From: Uranotaenia lowii
Taxonomy: Eukaryota > Arthropoda > Insecta > Diptera > Culicidae
DNA: 64,000 nt
Direction of reading: 5' to 3'
Assembly (NCBI RefSeq): GCF_029784155.1
Contig: NC_073691.1
Coordinates: 62,984,822-63,048,821 of the forward strand
Below the pieces are notes generated by a model. It had not been told where the DNA came from. It saw only the letters and a list, made by a program, of their open reading frames with translations, and made no database searches. Every line of letters begins with the position of its first letter. The stretch's first letter is position 1. The translations under genes were made by a program, and so were the position numbers. Shown piece after piece: positions 32,453 to 45,600 of the stretch.

Positions 32453-32453
32453 T

Positions 32454-32881
32454 TGTCGTGACTGATGCACATTTTATTTCTTGAACCGCACTTTTCAAAC
32501 GACTTTTATTTTCTTTTTAAACTCAATTTACTCGACTAACCAGAAAAATAATACGCGCTTCTCAACAATTCTTTACTAACAGACTTTCACTTCTTCTTCG
32601 ACCGACCTCGAAGCATTACTCTCCGAGAAATTGCCTATCACAAACACACACTTATCTCAATTTTAGCGTTCTTTTCCCTCAGGTTCTCATTCTACTCCGA
32701 CACTAATTTCTCTCGATCTATGTAGCAGTTGCCAGTATACCGGTTCGTATAAGAATCGAAATTTCAAATGGATTCGTAATTATCATAACATAATTATACA
32801 TTTTTGTTATAAGGGGTCTTTTTCACAAGCATTATGATTTTTATTATTTTTATAACTGTCTAACTATCAATATTCTCTACA
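32454..32881 (-). repeat. LTR (right copy; 5' LTR on the minus strand)
   Basis: Matches 26866-27293 over 428 bp, with two differences seen: CAGACTTTC against CTGACTTTC, and CAATTTTAG against CAACTTTAG. Confidence 0.9.
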
Positions 32882-33143
32882 GTTTGTCAATTTCTTCTCA
32901 TGGTATTTGTTTTGTTTATATCTGTACTGATATTTACAAATGGAATTCAAGTTTTTTTTCGAATTTTTCTTATAAATGTTAAGATATTCGAATAAATTTT
33001 TGATGATGCGAATTATTGATATTATTCATATTGTGTACTGAAAGTCCTTCAAACGACATAAGGAACCAACCAATCTATTCAATCATCTCAAATGATATTG
33101 AGTTTAAATACTAATTTACAATGGCAATGAACTATTGCTGGAT

Positions 33144-33197
33144 TGGTCGAGAGGCTGGTGAGATTCATTGCAATCTAGAGAGCAGCGGTTCAATTCC
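33144..33197 (+). promoter_or_regulatory. tRNA-like A and B boxes, second copy
   Basis: TGGTCGAGAGG (33144-33154) and GGTTCAATTCC (33187-33197), the same pair and spacing as at 20726-20779. The B box is closer to consensus here. Confidence 0.45.
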
Positions 33198-33207
33198 CTA
33201 GGCGTGT

Positions 33208-36200
33208 AAGCAGCTCACACCCTGTATCTCGAAACTGCCCACAATTCAGAATGTCTCACCTATACCAGATTGTTCAGCAGAGTCTATAGAACGATGCTGA
33301 TATAGTGGCTACGTGTTTTTTTTTAGATTTTTGAACAAATATTTTCGAATAAATGAAAAGAAAGTTTTTGGTTTTTCCATAAAAATTCTTCTGTTCAACA
33401 TTTGAACACCCTGTATCTCGAAACTGCCTACAATTCACAATGTCTCACCTATACCAGATTGTTTAGCAGAGTCTATAGAACGATGCTGATGCTGATATAG
33501 TGGCTACGTGTTTTTTTTTTTAGATTTTTGAACAAATATTTTCGAATAAATGAAAAGAAAGTTTTTGGTTTTTCCATAAGAAATCTTCTGTTCAACATTT
33601 GAACACCCTGTATCTCGAAACTGCCTACAATTCACAATGTCTCACCTATACCAAACTGTTCAACAGAGTCTATAGAACGATGCTGATATAGTGGCTACGT
33701 GTTTTTTTTTAGATTTTTGAACAAATATTTTCGAATGAATGAAAAGAAAATTTTTGGTTTTTCCATAAGAAATCTTCTGTTCAACATTTGAACACCCTAT
33801 ATCTCGAAACTGCCTACAATTCACAATGTCTCACCTATACCGGATTGTTCAGCAGAGTCTATAAAACGATGCTGATATAGTGGCTACGTGTTTTTTTTTT
33901 AGATTTTTAAACAAATATTTTCGAATAAATGAAAAGAAAATTTTTGGTTTTTCCATAAAAATTCTTCTGTTCAACATTTGAACACCCTGTATCTCGAAAC
34001 TGCCCACAATTCAGAATGTCTCACCTATACCAGATTGTTCAGCAGAGTCTATAGAACGATGCTGATATAGTGGCTACGTGTTTTTTTTTAGATTTTTAAA
34101 CAAATATTTTCGAATAAATGAAAAGAAAATTTTTGGTTTTTCCATAAAAATTCTTCTGTTCAACATTTGAACACCCTGTATCTCGAAACTGCCCACAATT
34201 CAGAATGTCTCACCTATACCAGATTGTTCAGCAGAGTCTATAGAACGATGCTGATATAGTGGCTACGTGTTTTTTTTTTAGATTTTTGAACAAATATTTT
34301 CGAATAAATGAAAAGAAAATTTTTGGTTTTTCCATAAAAATTCTTCTGTTCAACATTTGAACACCCTGTATCTCGAAACTGCCCACAATTCAGAATGTCT
34401 CACCTATACCAGATTGTTCAGCAGAGTCTATAGAACGATGCTGATATAGTGGCTACGTGTTTTTTTTTAGATTTTTGAACAAATATTTTCGAATAAATGA
34501 AAAGAAAATTTTTGGTTTTTCCATAAAAATTCTTCTGTTCAACATTTGAACACCCTGTATCTCGAAACTGCCCACAATCCAGAATATCTCACCTATACCA
34601 GATTGTTCAGCAGAGTCTATAGAACGATGCTGATATAGTGGCTACGTGTTTTTTTTAGATTTTTGAACAAATATTTTCGAATAAATGAAAAGAAAATTTT
34701 TGGTTTTTCCATAAGAAATCTTCTGTTCAAAATTTGAACATCCTGTATCTCGAAACTGCCTACAATTCACAATGTCTCACCTATACCAAACTGTTCAGCA
34801 GAGTCTATAGAACGATGCTGATATAGTGGCTACGTGTTTTTTTTAGATTTTTGAACAAATATTTTCGAATAAATGAAAAGAAAATTTTTGGTTTTTCCAT
34901 AAAAATTCTTCTGTTCAACATTTGAACACCCTGTATCTCGAAACTGCCCACAATTCAGAATGTCTCACCTATACCAGATTGTTCAGCAGAGTCTATAGAA
35001 CGATGCTGATATAGTGGCTACGTGTTTTTTTTTAGATTTTTGAACAAATATTTTCGAATAAATGAAAAGAAAATTTTTGGTTTTCCCATAAAAATTCTTC
35101 TGTTCAACATTTGAACACCCTGTATCTCGAAACTGCCCACAATTCAGAATGTCTCACCTATACCAGATTGTTCAGCAGAGTCTATAGAACGATGCTGATA
35201 TAGTGGCTACGTGTTTTTTTTTAGATTTTTGAACAAATATTTTCGAATAAATGAAAAGAAAATTTTTGGTTTTTCCATAAAAATTCTTCTGTTCAACATT
35301 TGAACACCCTGTATCTCGAAACTGCCCACAATTCAGAATGTCTCACCTATACCAGATTGTTCAGCAGAGTCTATAGAACGATGCTGATATAGTGGCTACG
35401 TGTTTTTTTTTAGATTTTTGAACAAATATTTTCGAATAAATGAAAAGAAAATTTTTGGTTTTTCCATAAAAATTCTTCTGTTCAACATTTGAACACCCTG
35501 TATCTCGAAACTGCCCACAATTCAGAATGTCTCACCTATACCAGATTGTTCAGCAGAGTCTATAGAACGATGCTGATATAGTGGCTACGTGTTTTTTTTT
35601 AGATTTTTGAACAAATATTTTCGAATAAATGAATACAAAATTTTTGGTTTTTCCATAAGAAATCTTCTGTTCAACATTTGAACACCCTGTATCTCGAAAC
35701 TGCCTACAATTCACAATGTCTCACCTATACCAGATTGTTCAGCAGAGTCTATAGAACGATGCTGATATAGTGGCTACGTGTTTTTTTTAGATTTTTAAAC
35801 AAATATTTTCGAATAAATGAAAAGAAAATTTTTGGTTTTTCCATAAAAATTCTTCTGTTCAACATTTGAACACCCTGTATCTCGAAACTGCCCACAATTC
35901 AGAATGTCTCACCTATACCAGATTGTTCAGCAGAGTCTATAGAACGATGCTGATACAGTGGCTACGTGTTTTTTTTTAGATTTTTGAACAAATATTTTCG
36001 AATAAATGAAAAGAAAATTTTTGGTTTTTCCATAAAAATTCTTCTGTTCAACATTTGAACACCCTGTATCTCGAAACTGCCCACAATTCAGAATGTCTCA
36101 CCTATACCAGATTGTTCAGCAGAGTCTATAGAACGATGCTGATATAGTGGCTACGTGTTTTTTTTTAGATTTTTGAACAAATATTTTCGAATAAATGAAA

Positions 36201-36385
36201 AGAAAATTTTTGGTTTTTCCATAAAAATTCTTCTGTTCAACATTTGAACACCCTGTATCTCGAAACTGCCCACAATTCAGAATGTCTCACCTATACCAGA
36301 TTGTTCAGCAGAGTCTATAGAACGATGCTGATATAGTGGCTACGTGTTTTTTTTAGATTTTTGAACAAATATTTTCGAATAAATT
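33208..36385 (+). repeat. Satellite array B, about 17 monomers of about 188 bp
   Basis: The motif TGTATCTCGAAACTGCC recurs every 188-190 bp from about 33220 to 36254, about 17 times. Monomers share CACCTATACCAGATTG, ATGCTGATATAGTGGCTACG, a T run of 7-10 and CGAATAAATGAAAAG. They are very similar to one another, with a CCTACAATTCACAATG subtype interspersed. The core matches array A (9.42-10.68 kb) in the opposite orientation at roughly 80 percent by eye. The last monomer ends 300 bp before the Aurora kinase start codon. Confidence 0.92.
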
Positions 36386-36692
36386 GAAATGAAATTTTAA
36401 TTTCACTTGCGACGAACCTAGAGAATTATCGTTGAAAATTGTTATAGCAAAGCTTTTTCTATTGCCCCACAGATAGCGCTAGCGTTTCTTGGCGAGTTGA
36501 AATGTTTCGGCCTTGACGCTGAAACGTTTCGGCCTTAACTTGATACAAGCCAGCAGTTGACCTTATTGCATTGTTTTGAAGGTTCACCAGCAAGATTTTG
36601 AAAAATCGTTGGAATTCTAGCAAGCGTCGATTTTGTGGAACGAATTTTCCTTTCAGTTTTTAAGTTAAAAATCAATTTTCGAGCATTTCAAA
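36386..36692 (+). promoter_or_regulatory. 5' flank and probable 5' UTR of the Aurora-type kinase gene
   Basis: This 307-bp stretch separates satellite array B from the start codon. It contains a short direct repeat, GAAACGTTTCGGCCTT-like, at about 36500-36540, and no upstream ORF of note. The whole proximal promoter must lie here or within the satellite. Confidence 0.45.
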
Positions 36693-39600
36693 ATGAAACA
36701 GTACACGATGGACAATCTACCTGAGCTGATCGACGGTGTAAGTTCAGAGAATGTCGTTGGAGTTACGCAGTACATCGTGAATATGATGTCGCATCCCGCC
36801 TACGGAAACAGCTACCAATGGAGCAAAGATGATTTCGAGCTGGGTTGTGCGCTTGGCCGCGGAAAGTTCGGCCGGGTGTATCTGGCGCGGGAAAAGCACA
36901 CAAAATTCATGGTGGCCATGAAGGTGATGTTCAAGTCGGAACTGGTCAAAGGTCGTGTCGAGAAGCAGCTCCTGCGGGAAGTCGAAATCCAGTCGCGTTT
37001 AAAGTGAGTATTATGTGTATAGCACCAAACCGAATAACGACAGTAGGACTAGCGACACTTTTTTTACTAGCGAGATTCCTGTCCTGTCATTCGAAGGATT
37101 GTTTTTCTTTTTTCAGTCCAGTAGGCGATTTTGATGTAGTACTCGAACATTGTTTATGTTATTTACTGTACATTTTCCTTGGGGCATCAATCGCATGCTT
37201 CAAGTTTCCTAGGAAACTCGCGCTGCGTCGTTATAATGTTCAACGTCGCGACGTATTCGACGTGACGCTAGTAGGCAAAGCTGCTGTGATTATTAGCGCT
37301 CATATTTTGGATTTTTTCTGCATGCTGTAATATAAGTTTTTACCACATTTACAGGGGTCTAAATTAGACTTACCGGCTTCCTCTTCCTCAGGGGCTCCTA
37401 CGCTCGTTTTGGGGTTGGTGCTGGTCTGGAGGCAATCAAGGGCGGTCAGTGAGGCCACTGGGATCGTTGCAACCACTTAGGCTTTTTCTTTCCACTTTTA
37501 TTTCTCAGGGTATCTGGGGCGATGGGGATAGGTGGCCCAGGACACCGCACGTGTTCTCAGTGATAAAGAGGTAATATTGTAGACCTCTATGGACACTTTT
37601 TTATATTCGACCGAACCGAGAGCACTCTTGTCACTTGTCACGCGCGTTGTTTTCGTTTCGCGTCGTGATTATTGCCGGATAATTGGGAAAATCCCGCCAA
37701 CTGGCGACCAGTTTTGACCGAACGGGGGAACTACCGACTCCTCTTCGACAAGCACGTCTATCTTTCTTCACGTCCAGCAGACAAGAGAGCTTCCCCATGC
37801 GCTTTTCTCTTTCCGGCTCTTTTCCTCCTTTTTGGAGTTCGCATACCCCAGTCGAATCGCAAACTCCGAGATGTTAACGGGTGCGTTTTTCCAAACAGTG
37901 GTGCCCAGGATGAGTTTGCCGCCCCTTTTTAGACCCCCAGCCCATCTAAGCTTTCAATAACTGAATTCTAAATTAATGGGACATGTTTAAATGTTACATT
38001 TACCCCCGATTCAGAGAAAAAAAAAAGACGACAAGTATTTTTTTTTAGTTAATAAATCAAATAACATGTAACAACATGCAAAAAGAACTAAATAAATACA
38101 AATCGAAAATTATTCTAGAGAAGAAAATAAATATTAATTTTATTAAACTAAACAATTACTCTAACACCCCACAATTAATCAATCTAATTCAAAGTCGTCT
38201 GAACTCGGTTTCTTTAGTTAGTCGAGGATTCATCCTGGGGTTCGCGCATGTGGGCGACCCCTGTAGTCTAGCAACGCCACTACGGTGAGTCTTGGTGGCT
38301 GAGGCCACAATATATCGGACAGTTTGAATCCTCGATGAGCCCTATCTGAGGGCCGCTGGTTGAGATTTATAATGTCCCGCAAATGATGTCAATAAATCTA
38401 ATTTGACCATCCTTCTGTCGTGGTCGGAAAAGTTCGTGAAGTGGATCAACGATTACGGAGTACGCGATATCCGTCCCATCAGGTCAGAAAGGTTAAGCAG
38501 ATTTGGTCTCGTCCCCACAACCGGAGATCGCCAATTTCCCTATGTTGGCCATCTTTCGTTGAAAGATTCAAATAGTACGATTGACGATCGAGTTTTATTA
38601 ATTATCAATTAAAACTTAGTTTTATTTGGCCGGCCTTAAAAAAAATCATCTCCTAGCTCAACAAGCGCGTGGGTTTTTTCCCCTTTTATAACACTCAACC
38701 GAAATGGTGAGTTACTAGAGGCAACCATTGCTCACTCACGTGACTGGAGGGTGGAATTTTCCGGAAAAGTCCTTACGATGCTCTCCTAATGAGAGGCTAA
38801 TTGGACGGAAACGGAAGGAGTTGCTACTCACCGATTGTAGCTCGCTCTCTCGACAAAAATTTGTGAGAGATTCAACAAGGTAGTAGTGGAATTGCGGGAG
38901 AGATGCCTACTCAATTTAACAACTATTCTAACCAATCAGGGACAAGATTGAGATGGTACTTAGTGAGTGATTTGAAATGTGAAAATATTTACGGTTTGAG
39001 ATGTTCTGCTGGCCATGTGCCTATGTTGCGTCCTTCCAAATCTTCCAACTCATATGAGCTGGACCCATGCAGTGCAACCACACGACAGGGCAGATACATC
39101 GGTGCCAATTTCGCGTTGTAATATTCACCCGCGTTTGATTGTTTGAAATTTCTTCGATAAATACACTGACCGACTTTAAAAGACTCTGGTCGAGACTTTT
39201 TTCGTAAATTGTAACACTTAGCACTTGTTTCGCAAGCTTTAAGTAAATTCTTTTTCACTATATCGTATATCTCTTCACTGATATTCGAATCATTTTCGGG
39301 AACATAATCTTCTTTGTGACGCCAGCGGCTATGATCTGGGCCAGTTCTGGCAATCTCGTGTTTGTGCGTGACGAAATACGGCGTACAACCGGTAGCGGAA
39401 TGTACCGTGTTGTTAAACACGTGTTGAATGTCGGCAATTCGGGTATCCCAACATCGCTGGTCCTTTTTACAGTATGTCCGAATGGCAGCATTAATGGAAC
39501 GATTTAAGCGCTCCACTGGATTTCCTTGGCTGTGGTGGCGTGAGGTTGTCCAGTGTTTGACTTCAAATCGTTCCAGTAAGCTTCGAAAATCTTTAGACGT

Positions 39601-42600
39601 AAAAGTCGTGGCGTTGTCTGTTAACACGATCTCCGGGATCGAGTGTTTTAGAAACCATTCCTCGCGAAGAATTTTGCAAAGATTTCCTGACTCAACTCGT
39701 CGAACTGGATGAAGTTGACACCATTTGCTGAAAAGATCCTGAATCACCAAAATATGCATGAATCCTGATCGACTTTTCGGTAAAGGTCCAATGTAATCCA
39801 TTGCAACTATCTGCCAGGGATGGTCTGCTATTTTCTGCTTACCCATCAGCGGTACAACCGGCACTGTGGCTGGTTTCGTCTCCTTACACACCGTACATTT
39901 CTGAATTGACTTTCGAACTTCTGTTGCCATATGTGGCCAATAATAGCGAAGCTGAAGTCGTGACAGCGTCTTTTCCACTCCGAGATGAAAGCTCATTTCG
40001 TGTTCCTGCTCGATTATCTGCGTTCGGGTTTCCGGAGGTGGAACCATTTTCCACTCGAATCGTACGTCATATGGCTCCTCCTCAACGGCCACATACTTCC
40101 ACAGCTGATCATCTTCGAAGCGAAAATCCGGATACTGTTCTGGGTTCTGCTGAATTTTTATTCACTAATTCTTGAAACGTTGAACCCTGCACAGCGCAAA
40201 TGCTGCGCGACAGGGCATCAGGGACGACGTTGTCGATTCCTCGCCTGTGGATGATGGTCATATCTAAATGCTGCAGCTCCAAACTCCATCTGCTCAATCG
40301 AGATGACGGTTTCCATTTGTTGTTCCGGATGTACTGCAAGGCCGAGGCATCCGTCACCAAGGTAAAGTGGCTGCCTTCTATATAACCCCGAAATTTGTCA
40401 ATGGAAAGAAGTGCCGCTAATGCTTCCTTTTCGGTAGCCGAGTAGTTTTGTTGAGCCGAGTTGAGCTTCTGCGAGAAAAAGCTGATCACTTTCTCAGATC
40501 CAGCTTGCACCTGCGTTAGTACTCCCGCTACGGCTTTGTCGCTGGCATCTGTCTGAACAACAAACTCTAACTCAAAATCTGGGTTCGACAGAATTGGAGC
40601 GGTCACTAATTTCTCCTTGATTTTCCGGAACGCGTCTTCCGCTTCTGGAGTCCATTTCACTAATTTGGGTTTTCCTGCCAGAAGATCCGAGATGGGCACC
40701 GTTATCGTACTGAAATCCGAGACAAACCGGCGGTAATAGTTTACCATGCCTAAAAATCTACGGATTTGTCTTACGGTTCTCGGTGCTTCGAAGTCTAAAA
40801 TTCCTTGAATTTTGGCGGGATCCGGGCGTAGACCATCACACGACAGCAAATAGCCTAAAAATGGCACTTCTGATCGGCAGAATTGGGACTTGTCGATGTT
40901 TATTGCCAAATTAGCATCAGCTAAACGATGAGCTACTTCTTCTAGAAGCCTGATATGCTCCTCAAAACTATCACTAGCCAGAATTATGTCGTCCAGGTAC
41001 ACGAATACTTGTGGTTCCAGTGCACCGTTTCCCAGAATTCGGTCCATGAGACGGGATAATGTCGCAGGACTGTTACACAGACCGAAAGGAAGGCGGGTGT
41101 ACTGGAACAAGCCACGTCCCTGGATACAAAACGCTGTCAGTGGTTTTGATTCGCGCGATAGAGGAACTTGTAAGAAAGCATCTTTCAAGTCGATGGTACT
41201 AAGGTAACGAGTTTTTCCTAATCTTCCGAGTATTCGACCAATATGAGCAATCGGATAACTATCTCGTTTAGTACGCTCATTTAATTTGCGAGCGTCCAAA
41301 CAGAGACGCACTGTACCATTGGGTTTCTTAATTGGAACTGCATTTAATGACCATTCTGAATGAGATTCTTCAATGATCCCTAACTGTAAAAGTCTATCTA
41401 TTTCTTCATTTAATTTTTTCTGGATCACCGGAGAAAACGGAAAGGGCATAACTCGAACAGGCGCGATATCCTTAAACTCTTCTTTAATTTCTATATGGTG
41501 TTCAATTAGTGGAGTTACTTCTAGAACATCAGATACCGCGGGTTTAAAAATACGTTTGATGCGTTCAATTTCTTCACTTTGATCCTCAGTTAACTCAATA
41601 AGCTTCGATTCTGACTCTGGAGAAAGAGATTCATTGATTTGACAAATCATTTCCTCCCCTTTCAAAATGTGGATTTCGAAAGCATTGAAGAAATCCATTC
41701 CTGCGATGCATTCTACCGGAAGAGCCTCAACGACTGTTGTTTCTACAATTCTAGTTTGATTTCCATATTGATATGGAAGATAAACGGTACCAATTACTTT
41801 TAGTGTATCACCGGACGCGCTAGTTAATCTCACGTTGCTAGGATGAATCTTAGTTCCTAATCCTTGCCAAATACGTGCTGTCTGAAGTGAAATCAGAGTT
41901 TTCTGACTTCCACTATCTAAAAGTGTACGAATAGATTGATTATAAATGGATGGAAAAATAAACGGACGATTTTCATTTAATAATGACAAAACAAATTCTG
42001 AATCCTGCTCTTCGTTTACCGAGAGCGGTTCATAACCTAAAGACAAAAGTACTTGTTCGGGGGAATAATCTACTTTGAAGGACTCATGTCCTTCTGACGC
42101 TGAACGTTTTTTGAACAAAACGGACATTTATGCGTGGGAAAACCTTGAAAACCACACACTTGACAATGAATACTATAAGGTTCAGAACAACTATCAGTCA
42201 AATGTTGTTGACTCTGACAATTGAAACAAGAAAATTTATCATTCAATGGAATATGATCACGAATTCTAATTTCCAAATTTTTGAATCGAGTGGAATCTTT
42301 AGGTTGATTAACCTGCCTTGATGTTCCAGCAATTTGATGGTCAGGTTTCAAACCACCAAGTTCTTGTTTTTGTCCTTCTTTATTTTTGTTAAGTTGAAAA
42401 TTTTGGTTTTCTGAATTTTGTCTGTTTTCACTACGAGGAAAACTACCTCTGTTTCGCGAATTTTCTCGGTTATTCGGATTAATTGGTTTCGGATACTGGT
42501 TTCCCGAATTCCGATTTCGACTATCTGCTTGCTGGTAACCCTGATGATTTTGGTTGGGTTTATTGCCTCGATTATCTCGATCGTTCAAAAAAGGATAACT

Positions 42601-45600
42601 TCTTTGCTGCGGTCTAACGTTGTTGTTGTACGTTGCTGACTGCCTGTACATGGGTGATGTCCTATCCTCATGAACAGAATTAGTCTGAGAAATTGGTAGA
42701 CTCCTGGTCAACAAGTAGGTGTTAGTAGCATCAATTTCACGACAAGCTTTCTGCAATTCAAATAAATTGTGAATTTCTCGTCCTACTAGTGCTCTTTTAT
42801 AATCCGGCTTCATATTTCTTCGAAGTGTGAGGACAATTTCGCGCTCTGAAACTGGTTCTGCCAAACTTTTAAATTTTCTTTCAACTTCCAAGAAAAATTC
42901 TAAAAATGATTCATTCCGTTGCTGCCTCCGCTGGTATATTTCCATCAAAATGTGGTGATCTAGATCTGGGTGGCGGAAGGTAGCAATCAGATTGTCAATC
43001 AATTCAGAATAAGTCTGGAATCGATGTTTGTTGCTGGTGAACCATAGCTTGGCTTTGCCAGTCAGTAAATTCCCAAACGTTCTCAAAAGCTCTAATTCCG
43101 TTGTTTGCTGAGCTTGAGTCCAGTCGTTGATTTCCCACAGAAATGTGTTGATTCCAGCTCCGCGATCTTCTCCAGAATATCGCATTGGCCATTTCACTAC
43201 GGGAATGGTTTTCGATCGATTTGGAATAGGGTTGAAATCCATGTTTTGAAAAGGGTTTACATTGGGTGTGGGTGCTGATTCCCAGCGAAATTGTTCACGA
43301 TGTGACCAACCGTCTCTATCCTGTGACGCGTTGCGTCGATTGTATTCATTCCGAGCAGGAAATGTTGAAAAATTTTGCTGCTGATCGCTCATCTCATCTC
43401 TGCTTCTAACACGATTCGCTGGTGGACCTCTGATAGCTGCAGAATGATTCCTGTAATTCCAAGGAGAACGTTCTTCTTCTTCGTAGTCTTCTTCTAAGTT
43501 GTATTTAGGGTCAGACCACGTAGAAGGTTCGTAAATTGTGTTAATTTGGGCGCCAGAATTCCTCCTTCCATGTGCCAATAAGCTCGGCTTATTTGAACCG
43601 TAATTCAATTCAGCATCATCTTCATCACTCATTAAATCAAAATTATTATACACATTACGCACATTGCACTGGTTCTCACGCTCGCCCATATATGGGTCAC
43701 TCACTCTCACAAAATTTGGCGCGCAACCCTGAACTGTATGCGGAGCACTCATCACTTCAGGTTCAATATTTCTATGTGTGTCAAAACGGACTTGTCGGTT
43801 AGCTTGAATACGCGAGGAAATTTTGTACTGAGGGATGGACCAGGTAGGCTGTGTTCTTACGCCTGCGCCGCACGAAATGGTTGTACTATTTGTTGTCGTC
43901 GAGCGCGATGCAATTGACACCGATGTAGAAACAATGGATAAATTATTGACACGTAGAATTGAATTGATATCATGGAGGGAATTCTTATTTGATGTATTAT
44001 AATTTGAAACTGGTGTTGGAAATTGCAAAATTGGGCTATCAGATCTTGTAATATTGGGCGTTGAAACGAAAGATGAAGTTGCATTAGTTGTACCAGCGAG
44101 TTGTGTCTGTGCTTCTAAGCTGGCTGCACCTAATAACTCAGCTGGCAAATCTTCATTCGCAACACAATTTTTCGCCCCGTTTGTGCTACTTAAAGGCACA
44201 ATAGCAAAACTCCCTGTAGCGGATTGTGTTGCCTGCACAACAGCAGCGGTTGTTGCGGTTGATATTGTTGTTATTGTTGCGAACGACGAAGGAGATGTAA
44301 AAGCAACAGAAGAACTCTGATTTGAAAAATGTGTGTTATAAGTTTGTATCACTTTTATGAAGATATTGTTTGCTTCGTTCGCTCTACTGCTGGTACCAAA
44401 AAACTGTTTGAACAATTTAATGCGGTGGTACAAATGAAGTAAACCAGTTTGGGACAACTTCCTATCTAGGATATTCACACTTAAATTTGCCCAAACACGT
44501 TCGAGTCTATCTCGAAAAATCTGAATTTCATTTTCTGGATTCCGGTTGTAAACGAATATACGCATTAAACCCTCCTTTTCTTCTCGTAGCGCGTTTTTTA
44601 ATTTTCTACGATTGAGACTAAGAGATCTGTCCCTAGCATCTAGTAAATTCCTAATTTCCAATTCAAAAATTACCTCTTCAGGGGTTAAATAAACAAAAAC
44701 CATCTCATTGAAGTAATCACTTTCCAAAGACATGATTGGTTTTCAAAAACTTACAAAAAAAATGAAACAAAATTGAAGGCAACACGTAATTGAATCGCGT
44801 GCGATTAGTTATTCAAGGACACGGGGGATAAAAAAAACTACAGATTTACTTCCAGCCAGTGAGTGAGAAATAAGTCGCAAAAAGTTTTTATTGTACTCGA
44901 TCGGTGGTGATATTTGCAGAACAATTACGCACAGCAGCAAGTGCAATGAGAAAAAAAAAACCGATTTGCTGCACGTTTTTTTTTTCCTTTGGCAAATCCC
45001 ACAGACGTAGATGGAGATCTACTTTTTTGTATTTCGACCTGATGGGCGCAGATTTTGGGGCAATGATTTTTTTTTATTTAAGATCACACACTTCCCGTCC
45101 TAATCCTCCCGCAACCAACAAAAACTCCAAATCGCTTTGAGCGTTTTTTGTTGGAACGACAATGTAATATAAGTTTTTACCACATTTACAGGGGTCTAAA
45201 TTAGACTTACCGGCTTCCTCTTCCTCAGGGGCTCCTACGCTCGTTTTGGGGTTGGTGCTGGTCTGGAGGCAATCAAGGGCGGTCAGTGAGGCCACTGGGA
45301 TCGTTGCAACCACTTAGGCTTTTTCTTTCCACTTTTATTTCTCAGGGTATCTGGGGCGATGGGGATAGGTGGCCCAGGACACCGCACGTGTTCTCAGTGA
45401 TAAAGAGGTAATATTGTAGACCTCTATGGACACTTTTTTATATTCGACCGAACCGAGAGCACTCTTGTCACTTGTCACGCGCGTTGTTTTCGTTTCGCGT
45501 CGTGATTATTGCCGGATAATTGGGAAAATCCCGCCAACTGGCGACCAGTTTTGACCGAACGGGGGAACTACCGACTCCTCTTCGACAAGCACGTCTATCT

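Larger units (their letters stand above)
26866..32881 (-). mobile_element. Non-coding LTR retrotransposon with heptamer array interior
   Basis: Two direct 428-bp LTRs (26866-27293 and 32454-32881) start TGTCGTGACTG and end TTCTCTACA. The 5-bp TSD GTTTG lies at 26861-26865 and 32882-32886. A 16-nt primer-binding site at 32437-32452 and a purine-rich tract beside the left LTR both say that transcription runs on the minus strand. The interior (27294-32453) has no gag or pol; it is mainly an ACTCTTT-type array plus six tandem hairpins. It must depend on another element's proteins. The LTRs differ at only about two positions by eye, so insertion was fairly recent. Confidence 0.9.
26457..33207 (+). 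mobile_element. CCCAAGCAACC-TIR element, copy 2, split by an LTR element
   Basis: The left part 26457-26865 matches copy 1 from its TIR (CCCAAGCAACCAAAAGTCGC) through AAGCGACATGTCAAAAATG, with an internal tandem repetition of the AAGGTCGATAA...AAGCGACATGTC segment. The right part 32882-33207 resumes with CTCATGGTATTTGTTTTG, the AATAAA region and the tRNA-like boxes. The mini-ORF exon is absent. The right TIR is lost where satellite array B begins. The intervening 26866-32881 is a nested LTR element. Confidence 0.7.

Noticed and set aside
33208..36385. Regular spacing suggesting a CRISPR array
   Set aside because: Monomers are 188 bp, contiguous, without unique spacers, and the genome is eukaryotic; it is a satellite.
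37672..37932. An 86-codon ORF present twice (also 45509-45769) as a possible gene
   Set aside because: It lies inside both LTRs of the same element and is identical because the LTRs are.
38450..38560. Sequence loosely like part of 5S rRNA (GGTTAAGCAGATTTGG with GTCTCGTCCCC nearby)
   Set aside because: Only short stretches match, the order and spacing are wrong, and it lies in the 3' untranslated part of the Ty3/gypsy element.
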